Assembly (NCBI GenBank): GCA_041476545.1
Contig: JBGOTP010000001.1
Coordinates: forward strand, 1-59,711
Source: JBGOTP01 sp041476545
GTDB lineage: Bacteria > Acidobacteriota > Vicinamibacteria > Vicinamibacterales > CAVVIG01
DNA length: 59,711 bases
Reading direction: 5' to 3'
Part shown: in pieces, positions 35,623 through 44,393 of the stretch
How the letters are laid out: each line of letters starts with the position of its first letter
How positions within the stretch are numbered: position 1 is the first letter of the stretch
Position numbers and translations under genes: made by a program
Notes under the pieces: generated by a model
Database searches by the model: none
What the model was told of the DNA's origin: nothing
What the model saw: only the letters and a program-made list of their open reading frames with translations

Positions 35623-35685
35623 GCTACGCTCGTAGCGCAGGCCTTTGGGCCTGCCCGGGACGGCAGGGCTGAAGCCCTGCACTAC
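35623..35685. repeat. REP-like hairpin cluster
   Basis: GCTACG-CT-CGTAGC (35623-35636), GCAGGCC-TTTG-GGCCTGC (35637-35654) and CAGGGCT-GA-AGCCCTG (35664-35679, followed by CACTAC). It lies between convergent genes. The last hairpin is identical to the one at 23254-23269. Confidence 0.8.
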
Positions 35686-35694
35686 ACCACTGGG

Positions 35695-36576
35695 CTACAC
35701 CGCAGCAGAATTGGCCGCGGCGACGTGGCTCAAGGTAACCCGGCCTTTCGCATCCGGAGACACCGGCGGATCAAGCGGGGTCTTGGTCGCGTGCACCGTG
35801 ATGGCAGCCACGGGCCACACCTTGTTGACGGCGATCGGCAGACCATCGACGCGCGCCGGCTCGTAGCGCTGACGCGCCACGACGCCCATCAGCCTGCTCA
35901 ACGCGATCGCTTCCTCGGTTCCAGGCGCAACCGGCTGCCCGCTGCTCGCGTGCACCAGCTCCAGATTAGTGACGCGCCCTTCACGTGTCACGACACCGGC
36001 CAGCGCATACTCGGCGTTGGCGTAGAAAAAATCCACATCGGTGTCTGAGTCCGCGGCGAACGCCGCGCCGGATGAACGCGACAACAGCAGTCTCGCATCC
36101 ACGACGACCGGAGCGGACCGGCTCACCTCGCTCTGACTCGCTTCCGCCGAGGCCAACGCGTTGACCACGGCGGCGAGAGAATTAGGGTCCTGCTCTTCTC
36201 TTGCGAACCGCATCATGTTGAGCATCATCAGGACGCAGGCCACGGCCGCCACCGACGCGCCAAGCCCGGCGTACACGAGGCGCATGTCCTCGAACATGTC
36301 CTGCACGCGCGCCGCGAACGCCACACGATCTTCGGCGTTCAGGCGACTGACGACACCGCACTGGAAGCCCTGCTCCTCCTCACCGGAGAGATCCGCACGG
36401 TCCCGTGTCGACACACGGATGAGTGATCGCAACGTCCGCAGTTCCGCCAATGCCGCCGCGCACCCCTCGCACCATTCGAGATGCGCGCCCACGGCAATCT
36501 GGTCGCTGACGGCCAACTCGTCGTCGTGAAACGCGTGAAGGCAGCGGCGTGTGGCCGCGCAGGTGAGCATCTTCAT
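35695..36576 (-). CDS. Anti-sigma factor with zinc-finger (zf-HC2) and C-terminal TonB-like domain
   Basis: A membrane protein of 293 residues. The cytoplasmic N-terminus has the ZAS motif: Cys12 region, then HLEWCEGC (HxxxCxxC). A TM helix follows near residues 105-120 (GASVAAVACVLMMLNMM). The outer part ends in a TonB/TolA-like fold (LAGVVTREGRVTNLELVHASSG, QRYEPARVDGLPI). It would hold the sigma factor encoded just upstream inactive until an envelope signal. Its ATG overlaps the sigma gene stop by 4 nt. The TonB-like output domain on an anti-sigma factor is unusual. Confidence 0.85.
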   Translation of the reverse strand: MKMLTCAATRRCLHAFHDDELAVSDQIAVGAHLEWCEGCAAALAELRTLRSLIRVSTRDRADLSGEEEQGFQCGVVSRLNAEDRVAFAARVQDMFEDMRLVYAGLGASVAAVACVLMMLNMMRFAREEQDPNSLAAVVNALASAEASQSEVSRSAPVVVDARLLLSRSSGAAFAADSDTDVDFFYANAEYALAGVVTREGRVTNLELVHASSGQPVAPGTEEAIALSRLMGVVARQRYEPARVDGLPIAVNKVWPVAAITVHATKTPLDPPVSPDAKGRVTLSHVAAANSAAV

Positions 36577-37223
36577 AGTGTCCCCGCTCCTCGTAATTCG
36601 AGGCGGAGGGCCTGTCTGGCCCTGGTCAGGCGCGATTTCACCGTACCGACCGCAACGCCGAGCGAGTACGCGATTTCGTCGTAGCTCAGACCGTCCACCT
36701 CTCTCAAGACAATGGCCGTACGTTGATCAAACGGCAGGCCCTCCAGGGCACGCTGGAGCCGGGCCGCCAGTTCCTTTTGCGCGAACACCCGGTCGGGACC
36801 AGCCGTTCCGCTCGACGGCAACTCGCCGTGCGCGGAGACGTGTGCTTCGAGGGAAATTTGGTCCGCCCGATGGCGACGCCGCCAGAACCGGCGACGATTG
36901 CGCGCCTGGTTGACGGCAATCCGGTAGATCCAGGTGCGGAGGCTCGATTGGCCACGGAACCGATGGATGGTCCGGAAGACGCGCAGAAAGACCTCCTGGG
37001 AGACATCCAGGGCTTCATCGCGGTCGCCGAGGAGATTGACCGCCAGCTGGATGACCATCCGCTGGTGCTCACCCAGCAGCTCCGCGTACGCGATCTCGTC
37101 TCCGTCGGTACAGCGCTGAACGAGCGCGCTTTCGCGGCCACCGACGTCCGACCAGGTCGATGCGCGCGCCTGTTTCACTTGGAAGACCCCAAACGATGTG
37201 GCGTTCCGGGTGCCTGCTTCCAC
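36573..37223 (-). CDS. ECF RNA polymerase sigma factor
   Basis: An extracytoplasmic-function sigma factor of up to 216 residues. Region 2 includes AYAELLGEHQRMVIQLAVNLLGDRDEALDVSQEVFLRVFRTI and FRGQSSLRTWIYRIAVNQARN. Region 4 includes LEGLPFDQRTAIVLREVDGLSYDEIAYSLGVAVGTVKSRLTRAR. GTG 37223 lies only 10 nt from a sigma-E-like -10, so initiation may be leaderless or at GTG 37178. It is coupled to its anti-sigma gene and probably autoregulated. Confidence 0.93.
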   Translation of the reverse strand: MEAGTRNATSFGVFQVKQARASTWSDVGGRESALVQRCTDGDEIAYAELLGEHQRMVIQLAVNLLGDRDEALDVSQEVFLRVFRTIHRFRGQSSLRTWIYRIAVNQARNRRRFWRRRHRADQISLEAHVSAHGELPSSGTAGPDRVFAQKELAARLQRALEGLPFDQRTAIVLREVDGLSYDEIAYSLGVAVGTVKSRLTRARQALRLELRGAGTL

Positions 37224-37233
37224 TATAACGAAT

Positions 37234-37261
37234 TTAGACCCCGAAAGACTCCGAAAGTTCC
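37234..37261 (-). promoter_or_regulatory. Sigma-E-type promoter of the ECF sigma gene
   Basis: Minus-strand GGAACTT (37255-37261), 15-nt spacer, GTCTAA (37234-37239). This matches the classical sigma-E/ECF consensus in both boxes and in spacing, so the sigma factor very likely drives its own operon. Confidence 0.75.
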
Positions 37262-37268
37262 CCCCGCC

Positions 37269-38069
37269 CTACGACCCCGCCTGAGAATCCGGATCGGCCA
37301 GCTCACGCAGACCGTCACCGACAAAGTTGAATCCGAGCACCAGAAGGGCAATCGCCAGCCCCGGAAAAATCGTCAGATGTGGTGCATCGAGGATATGCGC
37401 TCGCCCCCCATTGAGCATCGTCCCCCAGCTGGGCGTGGGCGGCTGCACCCCCAACCCCAAAAAGCTCAACGACGCTTCGCCGAGAATGGCCCCCGCCATG
37501 CCGAGCGTCGCCTGGACGACTACCGCGGGAAGCGCCGTCGGAATGATGTGGTGCCACAGAATCCGCGCGGGGCCGGCACCGAGCGCGCGTGCGGCCTGCA
37601 CGTATTCGAACTCTCGCGCCCGCAGCGCCTGCCCGCGCACGAGACGCGCATAGCCCACCCATCCGATGATCGTGAGCGCAAACAGGACGTTGACGAGACT
37701 CGGCCCGAGCACCGCCACGAGCGCGATCGCCAGCAGCAATCCCGGAAAGGCCAGGAGCGTATCCACCACGCGGCTGATCACATCGTCGAAGATCCCGCCG
37801 AAATATCCGGCCATCGCGCCGAGCAGCGTGCCGACGCTGGCTGATATCGTCACAACCGTGAGGCCCACGAAAAACGAGATGCGGGCACCGGCCAGGACGC
37901 GCGCCAGAATGTCGCGACCGAGTTCATCGAGTCCGAACGGATGCGCGAGTGTCGGACGGGCCAGGCGAAGCGCCAGTTCCTGCGCGGCCGGGTCGAACGG
38001 CGACAGCATCGGACCGACCAACGCGCCGAGCGCCGCCACGACAATGATCGCGAGGCCGAGCTTCAGCAC
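37269..38069 (-). CDS. dppC: ABC transporter permease, DppC/OppC type
   Basis: An inner-membrane permease of 266 residues for di/oligopeptide or nickel-type transporters. Five to six TM helices are visible. HPFGLDELGRDILARVLAGARIS is the typical N-terminal block and EYVQAARALGAGPARILWHHIIPTALP is the EAA loop that contacts the ATPase. It starts at GTG 38069, 6 nt after dppB. No ATPase or solute-binding protein gene is adjacent in the window, so partners must be encoded elsewhere. Substrate unknown. Confidence 0.9.
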   Translation of the reverse strand: MLKLGLAIIVVAALGALVGPMLSPFDPAAQELALRLARPTLAHPFGLDELGRDILARVLAGARISFFVGLTVVTISASVGTLLGAMAGYFGGIFDDVISRVVDTLLAFPGLLLAIALVAVLGPSLVNVLFALTIIGWVGYARLVRGQALRAREFEYVQAARALGAGPARILWHHIIPTALPAVVVQATLGMAGAILGEASLSFLGLGVQPPTPSWGTMLNGGRAHILDAPHLTIFPGLAIALLVLGFNFVGDGLRELADPDSQAGS

Positions 38070-38075
38070 GTCCTG

Positions 38076-38996
38076 CTACTCGTACCGGATCCGGGGGTCG
38101 AGGAAGCCATACGTCACGTCCACCAACAGGTTCATCGAGACGTAAATCACCGCGATAAAGAGAATGCACCCCTGCACGGCCGGATAGTCGCGGGCGGTGA
38201 TCGACTGAATGAGCAGCCGCCCGACGCCCGGCCACGCGAAAATCGTTTCGGTCACGACAGCCCCCGTGAGGACGACGCCAAACTGCAGACCGATGACCGT
38301 CACAATCGGGATCAGACTGTTCCGGAACGCGTGCACCAGAACTGCCCGCGTGCGCGAGACACCACGCGCCATCGCGGCGAGCACGTACATCTCGCCCAGT
38401 TCTTCCAGCATGCTCGCACGCGTCATCCGTGCAAGCACGGCAGCGAGCGGCGCGCCGAGCGTGATGGCCGGCAGCACGAGGTGAGCCGGCGTGCCCCGTC
38501 CGGACACGGGCAGCCATCCAAGCGATATCGAGAAGATGATGGCGAGCAGCGGACCCAGCCAGAAGCTGGGCATCGACATTCCGATCAGCGCGACGGTGGT
38601 GGCCGCGTGATCGATGCGGGTGCCGGCCTTGACGGCCGCCAGGATCCCGAGCGGAATCGCGATGACGAGCGCCACCGTCATCGACGCCAGAGCCAGTTCG
38701 AGCGTCGCGGGGAATCGCTGCACGATCTCGCGAACGACGGGCTGATTGGTGCGCAGCGAATTTCCAAGGTCGCCGGTGACGGCCCCCTTCATGAATCCCG
38801 CGTATTGCTCGACAAGCGGACGGTCCAAACCGAGGCGCTCTCGAAGGGCCGCGACGTCCCGCGACGACGCGCTTTCGCCGAGCATGGCCTGCACCGGATC
38901 CCCGGGGACAAGATGGATCAGCGAGAAGACGAGCGTCGCGACGCCGATAAGGACCGGAATCGTGAGAAGGACGCGACGGAGAAGGAAGCGAAGCAT
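38076..38996 (-). CDS. dppB: ABC transporter permease, DppB/OppB type
   Basis: The partner permease, 306 residues. The family opening LRFLLRRVLLTIPVLIGVATLVFSLIHLVPGDP is present, then RERLGLDRPLVEQY and the EAA loop EMYVLAAMARGVSRTRAVLVHAFRNSLIPI. Six TM helices are expected. ATG 38996 starts the transcript, 56 nt beyond the end of the divergently named sigma-54 regulator gene on the same strand. It works as a heterodimer with the DppC-type protein. Confidence 0.9.
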   Translation of the reverse strand: MLRFLLRRVLLTIPVLIGVATLVFSLIHLVPGDPVQAMLGESASSRDVAALRERLGLDRPLVEQYAGFMKGAVTGDLGNSLRTNQPVVREIVQRFPATLELALASMTVALVIAIPLGILAAVKAGTRIDHAATTVALIGMSMPSFWLGPLLAIIFSISLGWLPVSGRGTPAHLVLPAITLGAPLAAVLARMTRASMLEELGEMYVLAAMARGVSRTRAVLVHAFRNSLIPIVTVIGLQFGVVLTGAVVTETIFAWPGVGRLLIQSITARDYPAVQGCILFIAVIYVSMNLLVDVTYGFLDPRIRYE

Positions 38997-39052
38997 TGGA
39001 ATGTGCGGTGTGTGGCGCCGTGGATCATTCTAACGGCATCTGTGGGGCCGTC

Positions 39053-42000
39053 CTACTCGGCAATCCCCAGACGCACCATCAGCTTCGTGAGACCCTGACG
39101 CGTCACGCCCAGCTGCTCGGCGGCTTGTGTGCGATGCCCCGCGGTGCGTACGAGCGCCGCGCGGACGAATTGCTCCTCGAAGACGCGGCGGGCATCCTCC
39201 AGGCGCCAGCTCTCGACCGACGGAGCCGCCGCGAAGGGCGGCGGCAGCGCTGTCGGAGGAATGACGCCGCGCCTGGGACTACGTACCGCGAGGGCCGCCA
39301 GGACATTCTGCAGTTCGCGGACGTTTCCCGGCCAGTCGTACGCCGCCAGAGCGGCCATGGTCGACGCCGCCAGCGTGGCGCGACTACCCACGCGCGCGGC
39401 GGCCTCCTGCCAGTACCGGTCCGCGAGCAGGGCGATGTCGTCCCGCCGGTCCCGCAATGGAGGCACGGTGATCCGCACGACGTCCAGGCGGTACAACAGA
39501 TCGACACGAAACCGCCCGGAAGCCGCCTCCCGCCGCAAGTCGCGATTGGTGGCCGCCACGATCCGCACGTCCACTCGCCGGGCGACGTTCTCGCCAACAC
39601 GCCGCAATTCGCCCTCTTGAATGGTCCGCAGGACCTTGGCCTGCGCACGAGGCGACAACTCTCCAATCTCGTCGAGAAACAGCGTGCCGGTGTGCGCCTC
39701 CTCGAACACGCCGGGGCGCTCGATGACCGCGCCGGTGAAGGCGCCCCGTGCGTGTCCGAAGAGCTCGGATTCGACGAGGTCGTCTGGCAGCGCCGCGCAG
39801 TTGATCGAGCAGAACGGGCGATCGCGCCGTGGACCAAGCCGGTGCAGGGCGCGAGCCACGAGCTCCTTGCCGCACCCGCTCTCGCCCTCGACGAGCACCG
39901 CGAAGGGCGCCGCCGCGGCCCGCTCGACGGATCGGCGCACGCCGGCCATGGCCGAACTGACGCCGAGAATCTCACCGAGCGCGGGCACCGCACTGGCGCG
40001 GCCACGGGCAAGAGCCTCGGCCACCACCGGTCCGATCGCCGTCGCCGCGAGTGTGACCGTCAGCGCCGCACGCGAGCGATCGGCCGCCGAGCCGGGCGAG
40101 GCGCCGAGCACCCAGCGTCCCACCAGCACGGCGATCGCATCGCCGCCGTACCGCACTGGCGCACCGCCCTCGATGCTCCCGTCGCAGACGTGGGGCAGAA
40201 TCGGCTGCCCTGCGGCCAGCACGCGTTCCGCCATCCGCGACTGGAAACGGCCTCCCTCCAAAGCCAGCAGGACCCCGTCAGCGGACACGCACGCCACCGC
40301 CGCGGCATCCAGCCGCTTTCTCAGGTAGGCGAGCACGGTGCCGAGAACCGCGCTTCCCTCCTCGGCGCTCTGGCAACAGCGCAGGATGTCCAGGATGTCG
40401 GTCACGACCGCGTGTTCGGCGATCTGTGACCCGGCGGTGCACGCGGGCGCGAACAGCGCAAGCGCTTTCAGCCCCGTCGCCGCGGTGTGGCGCCTCACGA
40501 CGTCGGCGGGAGATGAAGAGGCCGACAACAGATCCCTCAGGAGGGCGCACCGCGCCCGAATCGTCATGGGAAGGTGGGACACGGGAATCCTGGCAATCCG
40601 GCCGAGCAGCGCGTCGGCCGCCCGCGTGTGACCGGTGCGGGAGACGTGCTCCGCGCCAACCAGTCTGGCTCTGAGCGCGCACAACGGCTCTCGGGCGGAC
40701 CTGGCTGCCCGCACACACAGGGCGATGTCGCGCTCCATGGCCACTCGGTCGCCCACCACCATGTGCGCAAAGGCCGCCGCATTGGCCGCACGCGCAATCG
40801 CCGATGGCCCTGCCAGTCGCTCGGCCGCTTCGAGCGCTCCGGCCGCGCCCGCAACGGCCGCCGCAGGGTCGCCGCGCGCCACGGCGATCCGCGAGGAGGC
40901 AATTGCCACCTGGACCTTCAAGGCCTCCGCGATGTCCGTTGATTCGATCGACGCGAGTGTCTGGTGGGCCTCGTCGTAGCGTCCACCCCAGAACAGGCAG
41001 CGGGCGAGGGCCAGACGCGCCTCGGCCGAGCGAAACCAGTCTGTGCTCTCCCGCGCCGATGCCACGGCGCCGTGAAGGACGTTCAGCGCTTCATCTAACC
41101 GCGCGAGATCCGTCCATGCCACGCCGGCCAGAACGGCCGCGTCAATCCAGAGAGACGCGTCTCGATCGGTGTGAGCCACGTACTCCCGAGCCTCGCCGAG
41201 GACGGCTTGCGCCTCCTGCGGACGCCCGCGCAGCAGCAGCGCCTTTGCGAGCGCCAGCCCCCCGCGCGCGGCATCGCCCCAGGCGTGCCGCCGCGCCAGA
41301 CCGCCGATGGCCTGACGGAGGGCGCGACTCCCAGGTTCATGGCGGCCGAGTTCGAGGAGTCTTATGGCCGCCGTCGCTCGCCGTCGAAGCGTCGCCAGTT
41401 CGCCGGCCGCTGGCCACTCAACGTTGGTCGGCCTCGGGACGATCTCGAGCAACGACTGCCGATCCGTCCCTTCCCCATAGGAGACGTGGTGCTCCGCTGC
41501 CTTCGTACCAAGGGCGACCATTCGGGAATTCGGCACGGCGTTGACACCCCACAGGAGTTGGATAAATCGCCCCGGAATCCCTTTCGCGCGCTGTGCGGCC
41601 TGTTCAACCCGGCGCCTCGTCGACACGTCAAGCGATTCGGGTCGAATCGCGTCGACAAGCGCCTCGGCCTCGACGCGATCGAGCGCGAGTCCATCGACAT
41701 GCGGCACTTCCTGACGTCCGGCAAACAGCACCACATGCCCGTGTGGATGACCGAGCGACCACTCGACCAGTCCGCGCCAGCCGGCCACTGGTCCGCTGTC
41801 CACGATCAGACAGAGCGAGCGCCCGTCAAGCATCTTCACCACAGCCTGGGCCACTGCCGGGGCCGTCGCCGGGTTGAGCATCGGCAGCCACACTGGAACG
41901 AAACCCTGGAGTCGGGCGGCCCGTGCCAACTGTTGCATCGCGCTCCGGACGCCCGCGCCAGGTGGTCCCCACAGCGCGAGGGCGCGCGGACGCGCGTCGG

Positions 42001-42496
42001 ACGGCTGAGCGAACAACTCCGCTCCGGCCGTGACCGCGGGCCGGCAGACGAGATGGATGCCGCAGTCGGCGAGGGGGACAATCCGGCTGAAGCCGGAAAT
42101 GTCGTATCCACAACACCCATCCGGCACGACAACCGGCCGGCCGTTATGGGCATGGACGCTGCCCGGCGCGAGATGCCCGGTCGTCAGCCCACTTCCTTCA
42201 AGAAACACAGTCGCCGTTCGCTGCGCACCCTCTGCTTCTCCTGGGGCGCCGCGCCAAGCGGCGCCGCAGCGCCAGGCTTCGAATCGGCGCATTTCACCGT
42301 ACGCCCCGAAATCCACAAGACGGGCAATGCCACGGTGGCGTAGCCGGAAAAACCGATCGCACCGCAGCGCCCATCGCATTTGATCTGACGCGCCTCCGGC
42401 AGTCGACGTCAGCAGCAGCACCTCCTCTCCGCTCGCCAGATCGACGCTTCTCGCTTCCCCTCTTCCTTCATTCCGTACGCCGAAACGATCGGCCAT
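39053..42496 (-). CDS. Giant sigma-54-dependent activator with degenerate kinase-like and STAND-like N-terminal regions
   Basis: A transcription activator of 1147 residues. From the C-terminus: Fis-type HTH (RTQAAEQLGVTRQGLTKLMVRL); AAA+ domain with Walker A EGESGCGKELVA (about 872), the sigma-54 contact loop GAFTGA (about 919), Walker B TLFLDEIGEL and the R-fingers; a GAF-like region (about 690-810); TPR-like helices (about 380-650). Around 177-185 a second P-loop reads GPPGAGVRS, lacking the Walker lysine. Residues 40-150 (FFRLRHRGIARLVDFGAYG, then HLAPGSVHAHNGRPVVVPDG) look like a decayed protein kinase lobe. Most NtrC-type proteins are under 500 residues. ATG 42496 is preferred over GTG 42505. 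The target may be the dpp genes downstream on the same strand. Confidence 0.85.
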   Translation of the reverse strand: MADRFGVRNEGRGEARSVDLASGEEVLLLTSTAGGASDQMRWALRCDRFFRLRHRGIARLVDFGAYGEMRRFEAWRCGAAWRGAPGEAEGAQRTATVFLEGSGLTTGHLAPGSVHAHNGRPVVVPDGCCGYDISGFSRIVPLADCGIHLVCRPAVTAGAELFAQPSDARPRALALWGPPGAGVRSAMQQLARAARLQGFVPVWLPMLNPATAPAVAQAVVKMLDGRSLCLIVDSGPVAGWRGLVEWSLGHPHGHVVLFAGRQEVPHVDGLALDRVEAEALVDAIRPESLDVSTRRRVEQAAQRAKGIPGRFIQLLWGVNAVPNSRMVALGTKAAEHHVSYGEGTDRQSLLEIVPRPTNVEWPAAGELATLRRRATAAIRLLELGRHEPGSRALRQAIGGLARRHAWGDAARGGLALAKALLLRGRPQEAQAVLGEAREYVAHTDRDASLWIDAAVLAGVAWTDLARLDEALNVLHGAVASARESTDWFRSAEARLALARCLFWGGRYDEAHQTLASIESTDIAEALKVQVAIASSRIAVARGDPAAAVAGAAGALEAAERLAGPSAIARAANAAAFAHMVVGDRVAMERDIALCVRAARSAREPLCALRARLVGAEHVSRTGHTRAADALLGRIARIPVSHLPMTIRARCALLRDLLSASSSPADVVRRHTAATGLKALALFAPACTAGSQIAEHAVVTDILDILRCCQSAEEGSAVLGTVLAYLRKRLDAAAVACVSADGVLLALEGGRFQSRMAERVLAAGQPILPHVCDGSIEGGAPVRYGGDAIAVLVGRWVLGASPGSAADRSRAALTVTLAATAIGPVVAEALARGRASAVPALGEILGVSSAMAGVRRSVERAAAAPFAVLVEGESGCGKELVARALHRLGPRRDRPFCSINCAALPDDLVESELFGHARGAFTGAVIERPGVFEEAHTGTLFLDEIGELSPRAQAKVLRTIQEGELRRVGENVARRVDVRIVAATNRDLRREAASGRFRVDLLYRLDVVRITVPPLRDRRDDIALLADRYWQEAAARVGSRATLAASTMAALAAYDWPGNVRELQNVLAALAVRSPRRGVIPPTALPPPFAAAPSVESWRLEDARRVFEEQFVRAALVRTAGHRTQAAEQLGVTRQGLTKLMVRLGIAE

Positions 42497-42666
42497 GAGA
42501 TCCACCGCGCCTCCCGATCACCCCGTCTACACATATCCACGCATGTCCACGCACGTCACCCGTGCGCCTGACGGGCCAGATAGGATCGGCAGGCTGCAAG
42601 AATGCGGCCCGACGATTTGCCTAGTGCGCAAAGGCGAGCCCGCCAAAAGCGTGCATTTTTTTCGGA

Positions 42667-42672
42667 TAGAAT
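42667..42672 (+). promoter_or_regulatory. -10 hexamer of aroC
   Basis: TAGAAT, 9 nt before ATG 42682. No good -35 was seen 17 nt upstream. Confidence 0.35.
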
Positions 42673-42681
42673 GAACGCGCG

Positions 42682-43905
42682 ATGCTGCGATTTCTCACCG
42701 CCGGCGAATCACATGGGCAGGCCCTTGTGACCATCCTCGAAGGGATTCCGGCAGGACTCACGATCGACTTTGATGCCATCACGGCTCAACTGCGCCGGCG
42801 CCAGACCGGATACGGCCGCGGACGGCGCATGGCGATTGAATCGGACCGGGCACAGCCCCTGAGCGGCATCCGCCATGGGCGGACGACCGGCTCGCCGATC
42901 GCACTGCTCATTCCGAACAGAGACTGGGAGAACTGGCAGCGGACGATGGCGGTTGAGTCGGCGCCGTCCGGGGAAACGCCTGGCGTCGATCGCCCCATCG
43001 TCACGCGGCCTCGCCCCGGACACGCCGATCTCGCGGGCGTCATCAAGTACGGAAGCGAGGACATTCGCGACATTCTCGAGCGCGCCAGCGCGCGCGAAAC
43101 GGCGGCGCGCGTCGCCGTCGGCGCGGTCGCGCGACAACTGCTGCTCCAGTTCGAAACGGATATCGTGAGCCATGTCGTGTCGATTGGATCCGCGTCGCTT
43201 CCCGATCCGCTCACGGTTTCGTACGAAGACGCAAAGGCGATCGGCGGCGACTCGGCGCTGCACTGTGTCGATCCCGCGGTTGAGCAGCGGATGATCGCCG
43301 AAATCGACGCCGCCCGCGAGGCTGGCGACACGATGGGGGGAAGCTTCGAGGTCATCGGGCACGGTGTTCCCGTCGGCCTTGGCAGCCATATTCAATGGGA
43401 TCGCAAGCTCGATGGTCGGCTCGCGCAGGCCCTCATGTCGATTCCCGCCATCAAGGCGGTGGGCATCGGCCGCGGGCCGGGCGTTGCGTCGCTGCCTGGA
43501 TCACGAATCCACGATGAGATTCTGCCGTCCGCCCGGATCCCGCCGCCCGGCGGCGTGAGCGTTTCGCGCCCGACCAACAACGCGGGGGGTCTCGAAGGGG
43601 GGATGACCAACGGCGAGGATCTGCGCGTCTCCGCCTACATGAAGCCAATCGCGACGCTCATGAAGCCGCTGCGATCCGTTGACCTCACCACGATGACCGA
43701 AAGTCCGGCTGCCATCGAACGCAGCGACGTGTGCGCCGTCTCCGCGGCGGCGGTCGTCGGCGAGGCAATGGTCGCGATCGTGCTGGCCGGGGCGGCGATG
43801 GAAAAATTCGGCGGCGATTCAGTGGATGAGATGATCGAGAACTGGCGGGCCTTCCGTGCCCGAACCGCCGCCAGGTTCACGCGGCGCCCCGAAACACGAG
43901 GATAG
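42682..43905 (+). CDS. aroC: Chorismate synthase
   Basis: Last common step of the aromatic pathway: loss of phosphate from EPSP to give chorismate, with reduced FMN. It has 407 residues. The signatures GESHGQALVTILEGIPAGL, ERASARETAARVAVGAVA and RPTNNAGGLEGGMTNGE are complete. It is the only aromatic gene outside the supraoperon in this window and lies 16 kb away with its own promoter, so attenuation would not reach it. ATG 42682 is at the family start. Confidence 0.96.
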   Translation: MLRFLTAGESHGQALVTILEGIPAGLTIDFDAITAQLRRRQTGYGRGRRMAIESDRAQPLSGIRHGRTTGSPIALLIPNRDWENWQRTMAVESAPSGETPGVDRPIVTRPRPGHADLAGVIKYGSEDIRDILERASARETAARVAVGAVARQLLLQFETDIVSHVVSIGSASLPDPLTVSYEDAKAIGGDSALHCVDPAVEQRMIAEIDAAREAGDTMGGSFEVIGHGVPVGLGSHIQWDRKLDGRLAQALMSIPAIKAVGIGRGPGVASLPGSRIHDEILPSARIPPPGGVSVSRPTNNAGGLEGGMTNGEDLRVSAYMKPIATLMKPLRSVDLTTMTESPAAIERSDVCAVSAAAVVGEAMVAIVLAGAAMEKFGGDSVDEMIENWRAFRARTAARFTRRPETRG

Positions 43906-43922
43906 ACCGTCCCCAGCAACGA

Positions 43923-43955
43923 CGGTTACCGCAGAATTCGCAGAGAGCGCAGATC
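43923..43955. repeat. 9-nt-period repeat, left copy flanking the GxxExxY gene
   Basis: Plus-strand GGTTACCGC-AGAATTCGC-AGAGAGCGC-AGA. It is the approximate reverse complement of the copy at 44394-44428, so the two form inverted repeats around the GxxExxY pseudogene. Confidence 0.75.
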
Positions 43956-44026
43956 AATAATTCAACACTCAAGCCCGCAATTCGCTCCACCCGTCATGAA
44001 AGAGGCCACAATTTTCACCATACGAT

Positions 44027-44384
44027 ATGCGCCGAACCTTGCATACCGGTCGTCGCATGAGAGAACGACTCAATGCTCTCACAGAGCAAATCATCGGCGC
44101 CGCAATCAGGGTTCACCGTGAAATTGGACCGGGAACGCTAGAGTCGACGTGCGAGGCCTGCCTCGCCTTCGAACTTGTCGACCTTGGCCTGGCCGTCGAA
44201 CGACAAAAGCCCCTGCCGCTCGTTTATCGTGGTCGAACGCTCGACTGCGGTTACCGGTTGGACCTCCTGGTGGAGGGCGCTGTGATCGTCGAGGTGAAGT
44301 CAATTCAACGCTTCGAACCTGTACATCGTGAAATGGCTTGTCGACCACGGTCTCAAGCGGGTGGTGAATGACTTTCCAGAGTAA
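44027..44384 (+). pseudogene. GxxExxY protein gene with internal deletion
   Basis: The first 90 residues match the GxxExxY family: TEQIIGAAIRVHREIGPGTLES, then ERQKPLPLVYRGRTLDCGYRLDLLVEGAVIVEVKSIQRFEPVH. After FEPVH the frame changes: the usual C-terminal end VDHGLKRVVNDFPE is found in another frame and stops at 44384. About 25 residues of the conserved middle (the LTYLK...NFNV part) are missing. The name-giving motif also reads GTLESTC instead of G-xx-E-xx-Y. The intact frame stops at 44371. Family function is unknown. Inverted 9-nt-period repeats flank the locus. Confidence 0.8.
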
Positions 44385-44393
44385 TGGTACCCT

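Noticed and set aside
37941..39098. 385-codon plus-strand frame across the permease genes
   Set aside because: Antisense of DppB/DppC with Arg/His/Asp-rich composition; not a protein-like sequence.
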